Of a DNA stretch of 64,000 nt, positions 41,009-51,336 are shown piece by piece. The translations under genes and the position numbers were made by a program. The stretch comes from Alphaproteobacteria bacterium (GTDB taxonomy: Bacteria > Pseudomonadota > Alphaproteobacteria > Micavibrionales > Micavibrionaceae). Location: positions 1 through 64,000 of the forward strand of contig JABAZY010000032.1 in the NCBI GenBank assembly GCA_018608245.1. Direction: 5' to 3'. How positions within the stretch are numbered: position 1 is the first letter of the stretch; every line of letters begins with the position of its first letter. Below the pieces are notes generated by a model. It did not search any database. It saw only the letters and a program-made list of their open reading frames with translations, and was not told the DNA's origin.

Positions 41009-43066
41009 TTGAAAGTTATTGCAGAAGGCATCATAGAGGAATTTGCGCGACAGAAAAATAGCTTATTTCTGTGGATGCCTGTTTTCTTTGGGGTAGGGAT
41101 AGGTATTTATTTTGGCTTAAAATTTGAACCACCTATGACCCTATCTATTGGCGCATTCATAGCGAGTATTATTCCAGCAATTATGCTCTGGAAAGCCCAA
41201 GAACGATCAGATTTTTTCAAAATTGGCTTTTTTGCAAGTTTAGCCGTGGCACTTATTATTGCAGGTTTCTTAACGGCGCAGGTGCGCGCACATAATGCCT
41301 ACACACCCATGCTCACTAAGAAAATTAAAACTGTTGGCTTAACAGGCACCATTGATCGTATTGAAAAGTTGGAGGGCAATAATGGCAGTCGCATTACTTT
41401 TAAAAATTTGGAGATAGAGCGTATAACACCAGAAAAAACCCCAAAGAAAATTAGGCTGAAAGTACGCAAAGATGAAGGGCTTATTGTTGGTACACGCATA
41501 AAATTACTGGCGGGACTAAACCCTGCGTCTGGCCCCATAACCCCTGGTGCATTTGATTTTCAGCGTATGTCGTATTTCAAAGGGATAGGCGCTGTTGGTT
41601 TTTCTTGCACTCAACCTGAAATATTAGAAATGCCTACTGAGAAGGGTTTTCAGCTCGCTTTGAAAAACTTACGTAAGAAGATCATTGATAAAATTGCCAC
41701 TCATACAGAGGTGCCTTCACAAAGTGTTGTAACGGCGCTCATGACAGGAGAACGAAGCGCTATTTCTGACGAAGACCGTGATGCTATGCGTGCGTCAGGC
41801 TTGGCGCATTTGCTGGCGATCTCGGGGATGCATGTTGGGATGGTTGCAGGGATATTATTTTTCTTTAGCCGTTTATTGTTGGCGTTTTCACCAAGATTAG
41901 CTCTAAATTATCCCATCAAAAAATACGCAGCCCTGTTTGCGCTGATGGGCGCAATTTTTTATACGCTCATTGTTGGCGCAACTATTCCCACACAACGTGC
42001 CTTGATGATGACAGGCCTAGTGTTAATTGCCATCATGGTCGATAGAACGGCTTTCTCTCTGCGTTTAGTCGCACTATCAGCTTTTGTGATTTTAATAATA
42101 TCACCCGAAAGCCTTGTGTCTGTGAGTTTTCAGATGTCCTATGCCGCCGTGGTCGCGCTAATTTGTTTCTATGACTACATCCGTCCTTTTTGGGTGGCGC
42201 TACACCGAAAATCTAACATGCTACGGCGCGGGCTTTTATATATGGCGGGGGTGTTATTGACGACTATCATTGCTGGTGGCGCGACAGGATTATTTTCACT
42301 CTATCATTTTCAGAATTATGCAGTGTGGGGCATCTTATCCAATATGGTGGCCGTGCCGATCATGGCCTTCATCATCATGCCTACGGCGGTGTTATCTTAT
42401 CTACTTATGCCGTTTGGGTTGGAAGGTTTAATTTTACCAATCACCGAGTGGGGCGTCACATGGGTTTTGGCATCCGCGCATTGGACTGCTAATCTTGATG
42501 GTGCTTTATTGCTCGTGCCAACGTGGCCTCATTGGATATTCATTGGGATGACAGTGTCATCGCTATTTTTTATTCTATGGCAGGGGCGTTGGCGGTTTGC
42601 AGGGCTTGGTATTTTTGTGATTTTCTTTGGGTTAGCTTTATTCTCACGTCAGCCAGATATTCAAGTCACAGGCAGTAGTGATTTGGTTGTGATCAGAGAT
42701 GTTCAAGGCGACTTGTTATTTTCAAATGGACGTAAAGAACGCTACGCCGCCGAGAATATGTTACGCCGGAACGGCCAAACTAAATCAGATAAAAAAAGTT
42801 TTCCCAAACAGGGCGCAAAAAATAATACGCCTCTAAGTTGTGATACTTACGGCTGTCGCGGTGTTATTAAAGACATGAAAGTGGCCATTAGTTACGATAA
42901 TCAAAGCTGGCGTGAAGATTGTAACTGGGCAGATATCGTTATAGCCAAAAACCCAGTGCCCTACAAAAAATGCAAAGCCTCAACCGTCATCGACTTCTTC
43001 GATCTCTGGCGCGAAGGCGGACATGCGCTTTGGTTGTCTGATAAAAAAACACCGCCCAAAATTTAA
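41009..43066 (+). CDS. comEC: ComEC/Rec2 family DNA uptake protein (TTG start)
   Basis: LAHLLAISGMHVGMVAG, competence domain, multiple TMs. Confidence 0.92.
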   Translation: MKVIAEGIIEEFARQKNSLFLWMPVFFGVGIGIYFGLKFEPPMTLSIGAFIASIIPAIMLWKAQERSDFFKIGFFASLAVALIIAGFLTAQVRAHNAYTPMLTKKIKTVGLTGTIDRIEKLEGNNGSRITFKNLEIERITPEKTPKKIRLKVRKDEGLIVGTRIKLLAGLNPASGPITPGAFDFQRMSYFKGIGAVGFSCTQPEILEMPTEKGFQLALKNLRKKIIDKIATHTEVPSQSVVTALMTGERSAISDEDRDAMRASGLAHLLAISGMHVGMVAGILFFFSRLLLAFSPRLALNYPIKKYAALFALMGAIFYTLIVGATIPTQRALMMTGLVLIAIMVDRTAFSLRLVALSAFVILIISPESLVSVSFQMSYAAVVALICFYDYIRPFWVALHRKSNMLRRGLLYMAGVLLTTIIAGGATGLFSLYHFQNYAVWGILSNMVAVPIMAFIIMPTAVLSYLLMPFGLEGLILPITEWGVTWVLASAHWTANLDGALLLVPTWPHWIFIGMTVSSLFFILWQGRWRFAGLGIFVIFFGLALFSRQPDIQVTGSSDLVVIRDVQGDLLFSNGRKERYAAENMLRRNGQTKSDKKSFPKQGAKNNTPLSCDTYGCRGVIKDMKVAISYDNQSWREDCNWADIVIAKNPVPYKKCKASTVIDFFDLWREGGHALWLSDKKTPPKI

Positions 43067-43146
43067 ACAGTAGAAGCCGTTCGAGGACAACGCCTTTGGG
43101 CCCAAACATCAGCCAACAGTAAGAAAGCTAATAAGAAGAAAGAGGA

Positions 43147-43824
43147 TTAGTGATAGGTACGCATTAAGTTTACGAGCTTGCCCTGAATTTGAACTTGGTC
43201 AGCTCTATAAACTTGCTCTGTGAATTCGTCATTTTCGGGTACTAAAATAACTTTACCATTTTCACGACGAAGACGTTTTAAGGTTACTTCTTCATCATCG
43301 ACAAGGGCTACAATAATTTCACCGTCATTGGCGTGTTCACATTTTTTAATGATGACTGTGTCACCATCATGAATACCTGCGTTGATCATTGATTCACCAT
43401 CAACTTCCAATGCGTAATGTTCACCACCGCCTATAAAGCCAAGAGGCAAATCGACCGCACCATTTTCATCTCTAATTGCTTCAATCGGTGACCCAGCCGC
43501 AATGCGCCCATATAAGGGGATTGATTGTGTTTGAGCGGCGGCAATCAATTGTTGCGTTGCTTTTGACGCAGAGGCCACATCTGATTTATCACTTGAATTT
43601 GGTGAATAACCTTCAGGAAGACGTTTCACTTCTAATGCACGGGCTCGGTGCGGTAAACGCTCTAAATAACCACGTTCTACAAGCGCTGTAATCAAACGGT
43701 GAATACCTGATTTAGATTTTAGACCCAAGGCCACACGCATTTCATCAAAAGAGGGGGCAACTTCGCCCTCCTGCATACGTTCATGAATCAGCAATAATAA
43801 GTCACGTTGTTTGCGTGTTAGCAT
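43147..43824 (-). CDS. lexA: LexA repressor
   Basis: MLTRKQRDLLLLIHERM HTH, S24 peptidase LEVDGESMINAGIHDGDTVIIKK. Confidence 0.97.
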   Translation of the reverse strand: MLTRKQRDLLLLIHERMQEGEVAPSFDEMRVALGLKSKSGIHRLITALVERGYLERLPHRARALEVKRLPEGYSPNSSDKSDVASASKATQQLIAAAQTQSIPLYGRIAAGSPIEAIRDENGAVDLPLGFIGGGEHYALEVDGESMINAGIHDGDTVIIKKCEHANDGEIIVALVDDEEVTLKRLRRENGKVILVPENDEFTEQVYRADQVQIQGKLVNLMRTYH

Positions 43825-43864
43825 AATAATAAATTCCCATTAATTGGCGCATGTTATGCGCTTT

Positions 43865-43890
43865 GTTCATCTATAGTTCTACTTAAGTTC
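43865..43890 (-). promoter_or_regulatory. Triple GTTC-N7-GTTC-N7-GTTC LexA box upstream of lexA
   Basis: GTTC at 43865, 43876 and 43887 with exact 7-nt spacers; within the lexA promoter region. Confidence 0.85.
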
Positions 43891-43912
43891 TTCTTATGTG
43901 TCAATTATTTTT

Positions 43913-44695
43913 TTAAATATTTCCGAGAAGGGCGCGTGTTGCTTCTTCAATATCGCCCTGACGCATCAAGCTTTCACCCACTAGAAAAGCAGCAAAGCCA
44001 GCGCTTTGAAAGGTTTTGATATCGTCATTATTGTGCAAACCGCTTTCCGCAACTTTTAAAATATTAGCAGGCATTTCTTGAGCAATATCTAAGCCTGTTT
44101 GTAAATTTACGTCGAGTGTTTTCAGGTTGCGGTTATTCACACCAACCATTTTTGGATTGAGCGCCAAGGCACGCTCTAGCTCGTCTGCGTCATGCACTTC
44201 AAAGAGTGCGTCCATGCCAAAGTCATTAGCTAAAGCATAAAATTCTTGAGCCTGCAAATCTGATAAATGCGCCATAATTAGTAAAATACAATCTGCGCCT
44301 AACGCCCGTGATTCAATAATTTGATAAGGATCAACCATAAAGTCTTTTCGTAACATTGGAAGCACCACAGATTCTTTAACGGCGGTGAAATAATCATCTG
44401 TTCCTTGAAAATAAGGCTTATCTGTTAAAACTGATAAACAAGCAGCACCAGCGCTTTCGTAGGATTTGGCAATGGCAACGGGGTCAAAATCTTCACGAAT
44501 GATACCTTTGCTTGGTGAGGCTTTTTTTACTTCTGCAATGAGTGCAGGATTCTTTTTATTTAACGCACTGATAAAACCACGCGGGGCTTCTTGTGTTTTG
44601 GCTAGCGCTTCAATATCCGCCAAAGACTTTAAAGCTTTTTGCTTTGCCACATGATCTTTCTTATCATCACAAATTTTTTCAAGAACGCTACTCAT
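43913..44695 (-). CDS. trpC: Indole-3-glycerol phosphate synthase
   Basis: LIAEVKKASPSKGIIREDFDP, VGVNNRNLKTLDV. Confidence 0.97.
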   Translation of the reverse strand: MSSVLEKICDDKKDHVAKQKALKSLADIEALAKTQEAPRGFISALNKKNPALIAEVKKASPSKGIIREDFDPVAIAKSYESAGAACLSVLTDKPYFQGTDDYFTAVKESVVLPMLRKDFMVDPYQIIESRALGADCILLIMAHLSDLQAQEFYALANDFGMDALFEVHDADELERALALNPKMVGVNNRNLKTLDVNLQTGLDIAQEMPANILKVAESGLHNNDDIKTFQSAGFAAFLVGESLMRQGDIEEATRALLGNI

Positions 44696-45704
44696 TCGTC
44701 ATCTCAATATATTGTTGTAAGATTTGTTTGGCTTTACCGCTATCGATTACATCTGATGCTATTTCAACACCTTCTAATAAGCCGGATGCTTTACCATGTA
44801 TGTTAAGAACAGCAGATGCATTAGCCAAAACAATATCGCGGTAAGCGCTGTGTTTGCTATTTAATAGGCCTGTTAAAGCTTTCGCATTTTCTTCTGCTTC
44901 ACCACCTTTTAAGTCATCAATGGCGGCAATAGGTAAGCCAAAATCACTTGGGCTAATTGTTTTTTCTGTGATTGTACCATCTTCTGAAAGTATGGCTATT
45001 TGGGTGTCTGTGGTGGTTGTTATTTCATCTAACCCGTCATTACCGTAAACAATCCAAGCGCTTTTTGTGCCAAGGTTTTTTAATACTTGCGCCATTGGTT
45101 GAAGCAATTTCGGGTCATAAACGCCAATGAGCTGATATTGCGCCTCAGCAGGGTTTGCAAGCGGGCCTAATAGATTGAAGATCGTTCTAAATCCTAGTTT
45201 CTTACGGATAGGGCCAACATGTCTCATCGCTTGATGATGCTGTGGTGCCATTAAGAAACAGAAATTAATGCCAGCTAAGGCGCGCTCTAAAATATCATGT
45301 GAGGCTTCTAAATTAACGCCTAACGCCTCTAATACATCAGCCGCACCAGATTTGGAGCTAGCGGCGCGGTTGCCATGTTTTGCAATAGGCACATCGCATG
45401 CCGCACATACAAGAGCCACGGCTGTTGATATATTATATGTCCCAACACCATCACCCCCTGTGCCACAACAATCAAGCGAATTTGCGGGCGCTTTTATGCC
45501 GGATGACATGTCACGAAGAACGCGCGCAGCCCCCGTGATTTCATCTACGGTAACATCACGTTTTGACATTTCAGTGAGTAGTTTTGTGATTTGATCTTCG
45601 CTTGCGTCGCCACTCATAATAAATTGAATGGTCGCGTACATGTCTGCCTCAAGTAAGGTTGATCCTTGCAAAACTTTATCTAAATTTTGGTTGAAGTCGT
45701 TCAT
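44688..45704 (-). CDS. trpD: Anthranilate phosphoribosyltransferase
   Basis: DCCGTGGDGVGTYNISTAVALVCAACDVPIAKHGNRAASSKSGAADVLEALG. Confidence 0.97.
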   Translation of the reverse strand: MNDFNQNLDKVLQGSTLLEADMYATIQFIMSGDASEDQITKLLTEMSKRDVTVDEITGAARVLRDMSSGIKAPANSLDCCGTGGDGVGTYNISTAVALVCAACDVPIAKHGNRAASSKSGAADVLEALGVNLEASHDILERALAGINFCFLMAPQHHQAMRHVGPIRKKLGFRTIFNLLGPLANPAEAQYQLIGVYDPKLLQPMAQVLKNLGTKSAWIVYGNDGLDEITTTTDTQIAILSEDGTITEKTISPSDFGLPIAAIDDLKGGEAEENAKALTGLLNSKHSAYRDIVLANASAVLNIHGKASGLLEGVEIASDVIDSGKAKQILQQYIEMTNE

Positions 45705-45711
45705 GGCTCAA

Positions 45712-46281
45712 TCAAATTAAATTTATAAAATTCTCAAGCATCTTATGACCGTGATCGGTGGCGATGCTTTCGGGGTGAAATTGAACACTGTGAAGTGGCT
45801 TTGCTTTATGTTGTAAGCCCATAATCAAACCATCTTCTGTTTCCGCAGTGATTTCTAATGTATCAGGCAAAGTTTCTTTCTCGACTATTAATGAGTGATA
45901 GCGCGTTGCTTCAAATGGTGATGGCAATCCTTTAAAGACGCTTTTTTCTTCATGGATAATAGGGGAGGTTTTGCCATGCACTGGTTTTGGCGCGCGGATG
46001 ATTTTGCCTCCACAAGCTTGTCCAATGGATTGCAATCCCAAACAAACACCAAATAAAGGCATATCACGCACAATCGCTTCTTTGATTAATTCTAAGCAAA
46101 TACCTGATTGGTCGGGCGTACCTGGTCCTGGTGAAATTAATATGCCCTTAGGCTTAAGGTCAAAAACTTCATCAACGGTAATTTTGTCATTACGGTATAC
46201 TTGCGTATCAACCTCAAGGTCGCCCAAATACTGAACGAGGTTATATGTAAAACTGTCATAATTATCAATGAACAAAATCAT
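45712..46281 (-). CDS. trpG: Anthranilate synthase glutamine amidotransferase component
   Basis: [39 protein letters not shown]. Confidence 0.96.
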   Translation of the reverse strand: MILFIDNYDSFTYNLVQYLGDLEVDTQVYRNDKITVDEVFDLKPKGILISPGPGTPDQSGICLELIKEAIVRDMPLFGVCLGLQSIGQACGGKIIRAPKPVHGKTSPIIHEEKSVFKGLPSPFEATRYHSLIVEKETLPDTLEITAETEDGLIMGLQHKAKPLHSVQFHPESIATDHGHKMLENFINLI

Positions 46282-46333
46282 GGGTATATGTTATGCCTCG
46301 CGCCTAGACGAAAGGCAAGAGGGTTGATAGCAT

Positions 46334-47866
46334 TTGCATATGAGATTCTTTAAAATGCTACCGACAGCACCCTATTTAAAATTCATCGTTATCGCATTGG
46401 TATTGATGGTTGTCTTCGATCAATTTGTTTTTGGCGGAAAACGCTCTTATATTGATAAAATTAAGAACGATTACTACGCTGAAAAAGCGGAGGAAGAGCG
46501 CCTTATACAAGCCCAATTACCGCCACAAGTTGTTTTTCCTGAAGAAGGTGAGTATTTTGAAGCCCCTTCAGAAGGTGATTTGACGACAGTTGTTGAAATG
46601 ACTGTAGATGAAATTCTACCAAATGATCCAACAGCGCAGGAGAAACTAGCGGGTGCAGAGCTTGCAGGCATTGAAATTGTCGAAGAAAAACCAGCGGAAC
46701 TACAGCCTGCCTTGGTTAACACAAATGATAATATTGGTACGGTGATGGAACAATCTCTATTGATGGAAGAGTTCTCAGAATCAGCAGGCTTTAAAATTCC
46801 AGAACCTGACGCATTGGCAGGTAAACCAGTGACAAAAAAAATAATAAAAATAGAAGAAGTTAAACAGGACATTACCGACGAAAAAGAAGCTATTGCGTCT
46901 GTTATAAAACCGCAGCTTAAGCCATCTGTACCGGCGAATGCACCGCGTGGCAATGATTTCTTTGCGCCAAACGCTGAAAAGAAAATGACATCGACAAAGC
47001 CTAGAAATAACGGTCAACGTCCTAAGATTGCGATTGTTATTGATGATATGGGGATGAATGTAAGGCAAAGCAAATCCGCGCTTCAACTACCTTCCGAAGT
47101 GACTTTTGCGTTCCTACCTTATGCCGATAGCGCGCGTGAATTATCTGCAAAGGCGCAAGGTGAGGGGCATGAAACAATTGTTCATATCCCAATGGAGGCG
47201 ATGGATTCGGGCATAAATTTAGGCGCTATGGCACTTCGCTCTGGTATGAGCAAGGAAGAATTTGACCGTGAATTTGATAAAATCGCAGGTAGCTTTGAAG
47301 GTTATGTGGGCATGAATAACCACATGGGAAGCCGCCTAACCCAAGACCGTCAGGCAATGGGGATTTTCATGGCAGAGCTTAAAAAACGTAATCTATATTT
47401 CCTTGATTCAAGAACAATTCATACGTCAGTGGCCGATGATGTAGCGGGGGCATACGGTGTGCCACACGTCCAACGTGATGTCTTTATTGATCATGACGAA
47501 AGCACTGCTGGCGTAAGAGCATCGCTTAAGAAGCTAGAGAAGCAAGCTCTTGAGAATGGACAAGCTGTTGCGATTGGTCATCCAAAAGCTATTACGATGA
47601 AAGAGCTGAAACAATGGATTCCTACGCTTGAGAAAAAAGGCATTGATCTTGTACCAGTTAGTCGTCTAACGAATGCAGGTGACGTTAAAAAGTTTGAGCG
47701 TCCAACGGTGACAACCTCAGATGTAATTGTTGCGCCAGCGCCTATTGTTATTGGTGGAGGGGCAGTTGAACAAGTGACCTTAAACGGTACTAACCCTGCG
47801 GCTGGACCTTCTCCTAGTTCTTTCTCGATAGAGCGTGTTGAATCGAATCTTCGGCCGCTTGAATAA
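46334..47866 (+). CDS. Divergent polysaccharide deacetylase family protein (YibQ/DUF610-like)
   Basis: PKIAIVIDDMGMNVRQSKSAL, N-terminal TM, GYVGMNNHMGSRLT, FLDSRTI. Confidence 0.88.
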   Translation: MHMRFFKMLPTAPYLKFIVIALVLMVVFDQFVFGGKRSYIDKIKNDYYAEKAEEERLIQAQLPPQVVFPEEGEYFEAPSEGDLTTVVEMTVDEILPNDPTAQEKLAGAELAGIEIVEEKPAELQPALVNTNDNIGTVMEQSLLMEEFSESAGFKIPEPDALAGKPVTKKIIKIEEVKQDITDEKEAIASVIKPQLKPSVPANAPRGNDFFAPNAEKKMTSTKPRNNGQRPKIAIVIDDMGMNVRQSKSALQLPSEVTFAFLPYADSARELSAKAQGEGHETIVHIPMEAMDSGINLGAMALRSGMSKEEFDREFDKIAGSFEGYVGMNNHMGSRLTQDRQAMGIFMAELKKRNLYFLDSRTIHTSVADDVAGAYGVPHVQRDVFIDHDESTAGVRASLKKLEKQALENGQAVAIGHPKAITMKELKQWIPTLEKKGIDLVPVSRLTNAGDVKKFERPTVTTSDVIVAPAPIVIGGGAVEQVTLNGTNPAAGPSPSSFSIERVESNLRPLE

Positions 47867-49337
47867 CAGCCTTGGCTTTATTACAGCTTTCTTGATATTC
47901 AAATTCTGGATCACTATCGGCGACAACACCACCGCCTGCTTGAACGTAAACTTTACCGTCTTTAACAAGGGCTGTGCGTAAAGCAATACAGGTATCAATT
48001 TCGCCATTACCGTTAAAATACCCTACACAACCACCATAAGTGCCTCGACGTGTTGGTTCTAACTCATCAATGATTTCCATGGCGCGTATCTTTGGTGCAC
48101 CACTGACTGTTCCAGCAGGGAAGCCAGAGAATAGAGCGTCTAGCGCATCCATGCTTTCTTTTAACGTGCCAATGACATTAGAAACAATATGCATGACGTG
48201 TGAATAATATTCGACCGTGAATTGATCTGTGACCTCAACCGTGCCTGTTTCAACCACGCGACCAATGTCATTACGACCTAAATCCAATAACATTAAATGC
48301 TCTGCGCGTTCTTTCGGGTCAGCCAGTAATTCTTCCATCAATGCTTTGTCTTCTGTTGCATCCTTACCGCGTTTACGCGTGCCGGCAATGGGACGAATAG
48401 TCACAACATTATCCCGCAAGCGCACCAATATTTCTGGGCTAGAACCAACAAGGGAGAAACCTTTAAAGTTGATATAGAACAAAAACGGTGAGGGGTTCAA
48501 CCTACGTAGAGATCTATATAAATCAAAAGGAGGTAAATCATAATCCATGCTAAAGCGTTGTGACGGTACCACCTGAAAAATGTCACCCGCATTAATATAC
48601 TTAACCGCTCGCTCTACCATGCCGTGAAAATCTTCGCGCTTCATATTACATTGAACATTTAACGGCACGCTTAACCCTGTCTTATGATCCAGTAGCGATA
48701 AGTCAATCGGCTTGAATAATTCGTCATAGATAACTTTAATGCGCTCTAAGCCCTGCTCATAAGTCTTTTTAGGGTCTGTGTCACTGTTCTTGGCGTGCGC
48801 CCGAACAGGGGTTGTAATGCACATCATGCTCTTAACATTGTCAAAAATAACCATAATGGTTGGACGCATTAAAATGCTCTCAGGAAGCCCTAAATCATTT
48901 GGGTTTGTGTCAGGAATATCTTCCACTAACCTAATAGCATCATACCCTATATAGCCAAACATTCCTGATGACCCCAAAGGTGGGACCGTCTCATCAACCA
49001 CATCAATATTGCAGTCTTTAATATGGTTACGCAGTGACGTTAATGGCTCAACATCTTTTTGTGTTTTCAGCTGATCATCTTCTGGCGCACCAACGTGAAC
49101 GCCCTCAGAATCATAGCGCCATAACAAATCAGGGTTTAACCCAATCGCCGAATAACGCCCAAGCACAGCACCACCCTCTACAGACTCCAACAAAAGGCTA
49201 TAAGGTTTTTCTTTCGATAATTTTAAAAAGGCAGAAACGGGCGTTTCAAGATCTGCTGGAATCCATTGCCACAATAGCTGGCTTTTGCCTGCATCAAAAT
49301 GCGCTTTAAAATCATCATATGAAGGTTGAACGCTCAT
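47814..49337 (-). CDS. trpE: Anthranilate synthase component I
   Basis: PSPFLFYINFKGFSLVGSSPEILVR, PIAGTRKRG, GTVSGAPKIRAMEII. Confidence 0.96.
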   Translation of the reverse strand: MSVQPSYDDFKAHFDAGKSQLLWQWIPADLETPVSAFLKLSKEKPYSLLLESVEGGAVLGRYSAIGLNPDLLWRYDSEGVHVGAPEDDQLKTQKDVEPLTSLRNHIKDCNIDVVDETVPPLGSSGMFGYIGYDAIRLVEDIPDTNPNDLGLPESILMRPTIMVIFDNVKSMMCITTPVRAHAKNSDTDPKKTYEQGLERIKVIYDELFKPIDLSLLDHKTGLSVPLNVQCNMKREDFHGMVERAVKYINAGDIFQVVPSQRFSMDYDLPPFDLYRSLRRLNPSPFLFYINFKGFSLVGSSPEILVRLRDNVVTIRPIAGTRKRGKDATEDKALMEELLADPKERAEHLMLLDLGRNDIGRVVETGTVEVTDQFTVEYYSHVMHIVSNVIGTLKESMDALDALFSGFPAGTVSGAPKIRAMEIIDELEPTRRGTYGGCVGYFNGNGEIDTCIALRTALVKDGKVYVQAGGGVVADSDPEFEYQESCNKAKAVIQAAEDSIQHALSRKN

Positions 49338-49343
49338 AGTGAT

Positions 49344-51251
49344 TTAGTTCGCAACAGGTGCGCCGTATAGAGATTTCAACAGACGATCATTTACTTTCAC
49401 ATTATAACGCTCACTCATTGCATTAATATATTGCGCCATAATCTCTTGCTGAAGTCCAACAGACTCTTGTTCAATAATGCTATCAATTTGTGCATCTGTA
49501 ACTTTGGTTTCGTCAGGTAAACTCACATTTGTTACTTCGCCAATCATATAGCCATCTTTGACTTTAATCATTATTGGTTCATTTGATTGAGCCGTAAAGA
49601 TCTGACGCTTCACCGTTTCATCTATTGGCGCTTTGGCTTCTGCTTCACGAATAATTTTATTGTAAGATTTTTTCGCGATGCTAATTTCTTTTGATAAACT
49701 GGATAAGTCAGTGTCACCTTTTAACTTCGCAAAAGCTTCTTCCGCACGTAATTTATTGGCGGCGCGTTGTTGATCTCCAATCCAGCGTTTTTTAAGGTCA
49801 GCCTTTACACTTTCATAGGGTTTATAACTAACTTCAGTCACATTATCGACACGAACAGTCACGAAGCGCCCATCATCTAATTCCATGATAGGGGCACTTT
49901 CACCTGTGTTTAAATCAAACGCTGCTTCCAAAATTTGCGACTGATCATTGCCGTAATTGGTAAATAAGTTTTTAGCATTAAGGCCAATACCCGCCATGGT
50001 GAAATCTTTAAGTTCTTCGGTGGTTAAACCCATATCAGCAACAATAGCTTCCAATTCTTCTCCAGAGGCTAAACGGTCATCTAACATGTTCGCAGAATTT
50101 TCCAACTCTTCCATTAACCTTGTTTGCATCAAGTCTTCTTTAAGGGTTTTCTTAACATCGTCAAACGGCTCAATACCTGCTTCTTTGATGCTTTTCAGCT
50201 TCATAACGTGCCAGCCAAGAGGGGACTCGACAGGCTCAATAACATCGCCTGCTTGAGCATCAAAAATAGCATCGGCTAATTCATCCAACAAATCACTTTC
50301 AGCAAAGTTATTTGCCCCAAGGTATGCTGTGTTTTTACCTGTAACATCTGTCACGGCTTGTTCAATCGTTTGCCCAGCATTGATTTTCTCAATAGTTTTC
50401 ACTGCTTCAGCTTCGGTGCTTAGAACTGCTTGCTCAACATTTCTTTTCTCTGGTTTACGGTATAATTCAATATCATCTTCGTAAATTTCTTTTAGCTCTT
50501 CATCAGAAATTTTCAGATTGCCCTGAACCATTTCTCTCTTAAGTGTAGCAACCGTCACACTACGACGCTCAGGAATCATAAAGTTATTTTTCAATGTTTC
50601 ATAGAAGTCAGTTAAGTTCTCTTCCGTTGGCGCGGGCAAATCTTTGACGCCTGTATCATCTAGAGTGATAGCCACAAAATCACGGCTTTCATTTTTATAT
50701 AGATATAAATCTTTCGCCTGTTTTCTTGATATCTGACTAACACCACCCACAAGCGCATTTTGAAATAATGTGCTACGCATTTCCTGACGGATTGCGTTAA
50801 TGAATTGTGTTTCTGAAATCCCTTGCGCACGAAGAACTTGATGTAACGCTTCCTTCTTACTTTGACCTTCTTGAACCAGTGGCTCAGACAAGGTAGAGAT
50901 TTGCTTCGCTAAAGTGTTATCACCAATGACCAACCCTAAACGTTGTGCTTCTTGGTTTAAAATACGCATTTGAATTTCACTGTTCAGCACTTGGTTCACC
51001 ATCCCAAAACGATACGCATCTTGTGGGGTGATTTGCTGAGCGGCTAATACACGGCGTAATGTTTGATCAAACTGGACACTGCTGACTTTGATATTTTTAC
51101 CTTTGGCGACATAATTATTGGATACGCCACCTCCGCTGAAAAACCCACCGACATCGGTTAGGACTAATCCAGCAACGGCCAAAACCATGGCACCCATAAG
51201 TATAAATTTCAATGAACCAGATTTGGCTCCATCGCGCATTTGACGCAGCAT
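49344..51251 (-). CDS. ppiD: SurA N-terminal/PpiD-like peptidyl-prolyl isomerase
   Basis: MLRQMRDGAKSGSLKFILMGAMVLAVAGLVL N-terminal TM, parvulin domain; start moved to 51251. Confidence 0.9.
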   Translation of the reverse strand: MLRQMRDGAKSGSLKFILMGAMVLAVAGLVLTDVGGFFSGGGVSNNYVAKGKNIKVSSVQFDQTLRRVLAAQQITPQDAYRFGMVNQVLNSEIQMRILNQEAQRLGLVIGDNTLAKQISTLSEPLVQEGQSKKEALHQVLRAQGISETQFINAIRQEMRSTLFQNALVGGVSQISRKQAKDLYLYKNESRDFVAITLDDTGVKDLPAPTEENLTDFYETLKNNFMIPERRSVTVATLKREMVQGNLKISDEELKEIYEDDIELYRKPEKRNVEQAVLSTEAEAVKTIEKINAGQTIEQAVTDVTGKNTAYLGANNFAESDLLDELADAIFDAQAGDVIEPVESPLGWHVMKLKSIKEAGIEPFDDVKKTLKEDLMQTRLMEELENSANMLDDRLASGEELEAIVADMGLTTEELKDFTMAGIGLNAKNLFTNYGNDQSQILEAAFDLNTGESAPIMELDDGRFVTVRVDNVTEVSYKPYESVKADLKKRWIGDQQRAANKLRAEEAFAKLKGDTDLSSLSKEISIAKKSYNKIIREAEAKAPIDETVKRQIFTAQSNEPIMIKVKDGYMIGEVTNVSLPDETKVTDAQIDSIIEQESVGLQQEIMAQYINAMSERYNVKVNDRLLKSLYGAPVAN

Positions 51252-51336
51252 ATTATATTCCTCTTTTAAAAAATAATCTAAGGCACTATAAGGAGTACAG
51301 AGTTTTAGAGCAACATCTGATAAAGGTTTAACCAAC

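Noticed and set aside
41000-41014. GAAC-N7-GAAA near the comEC start as a LexA box
   Set aside because: One half-site mismatch and overlaps the start codon; likely chance.
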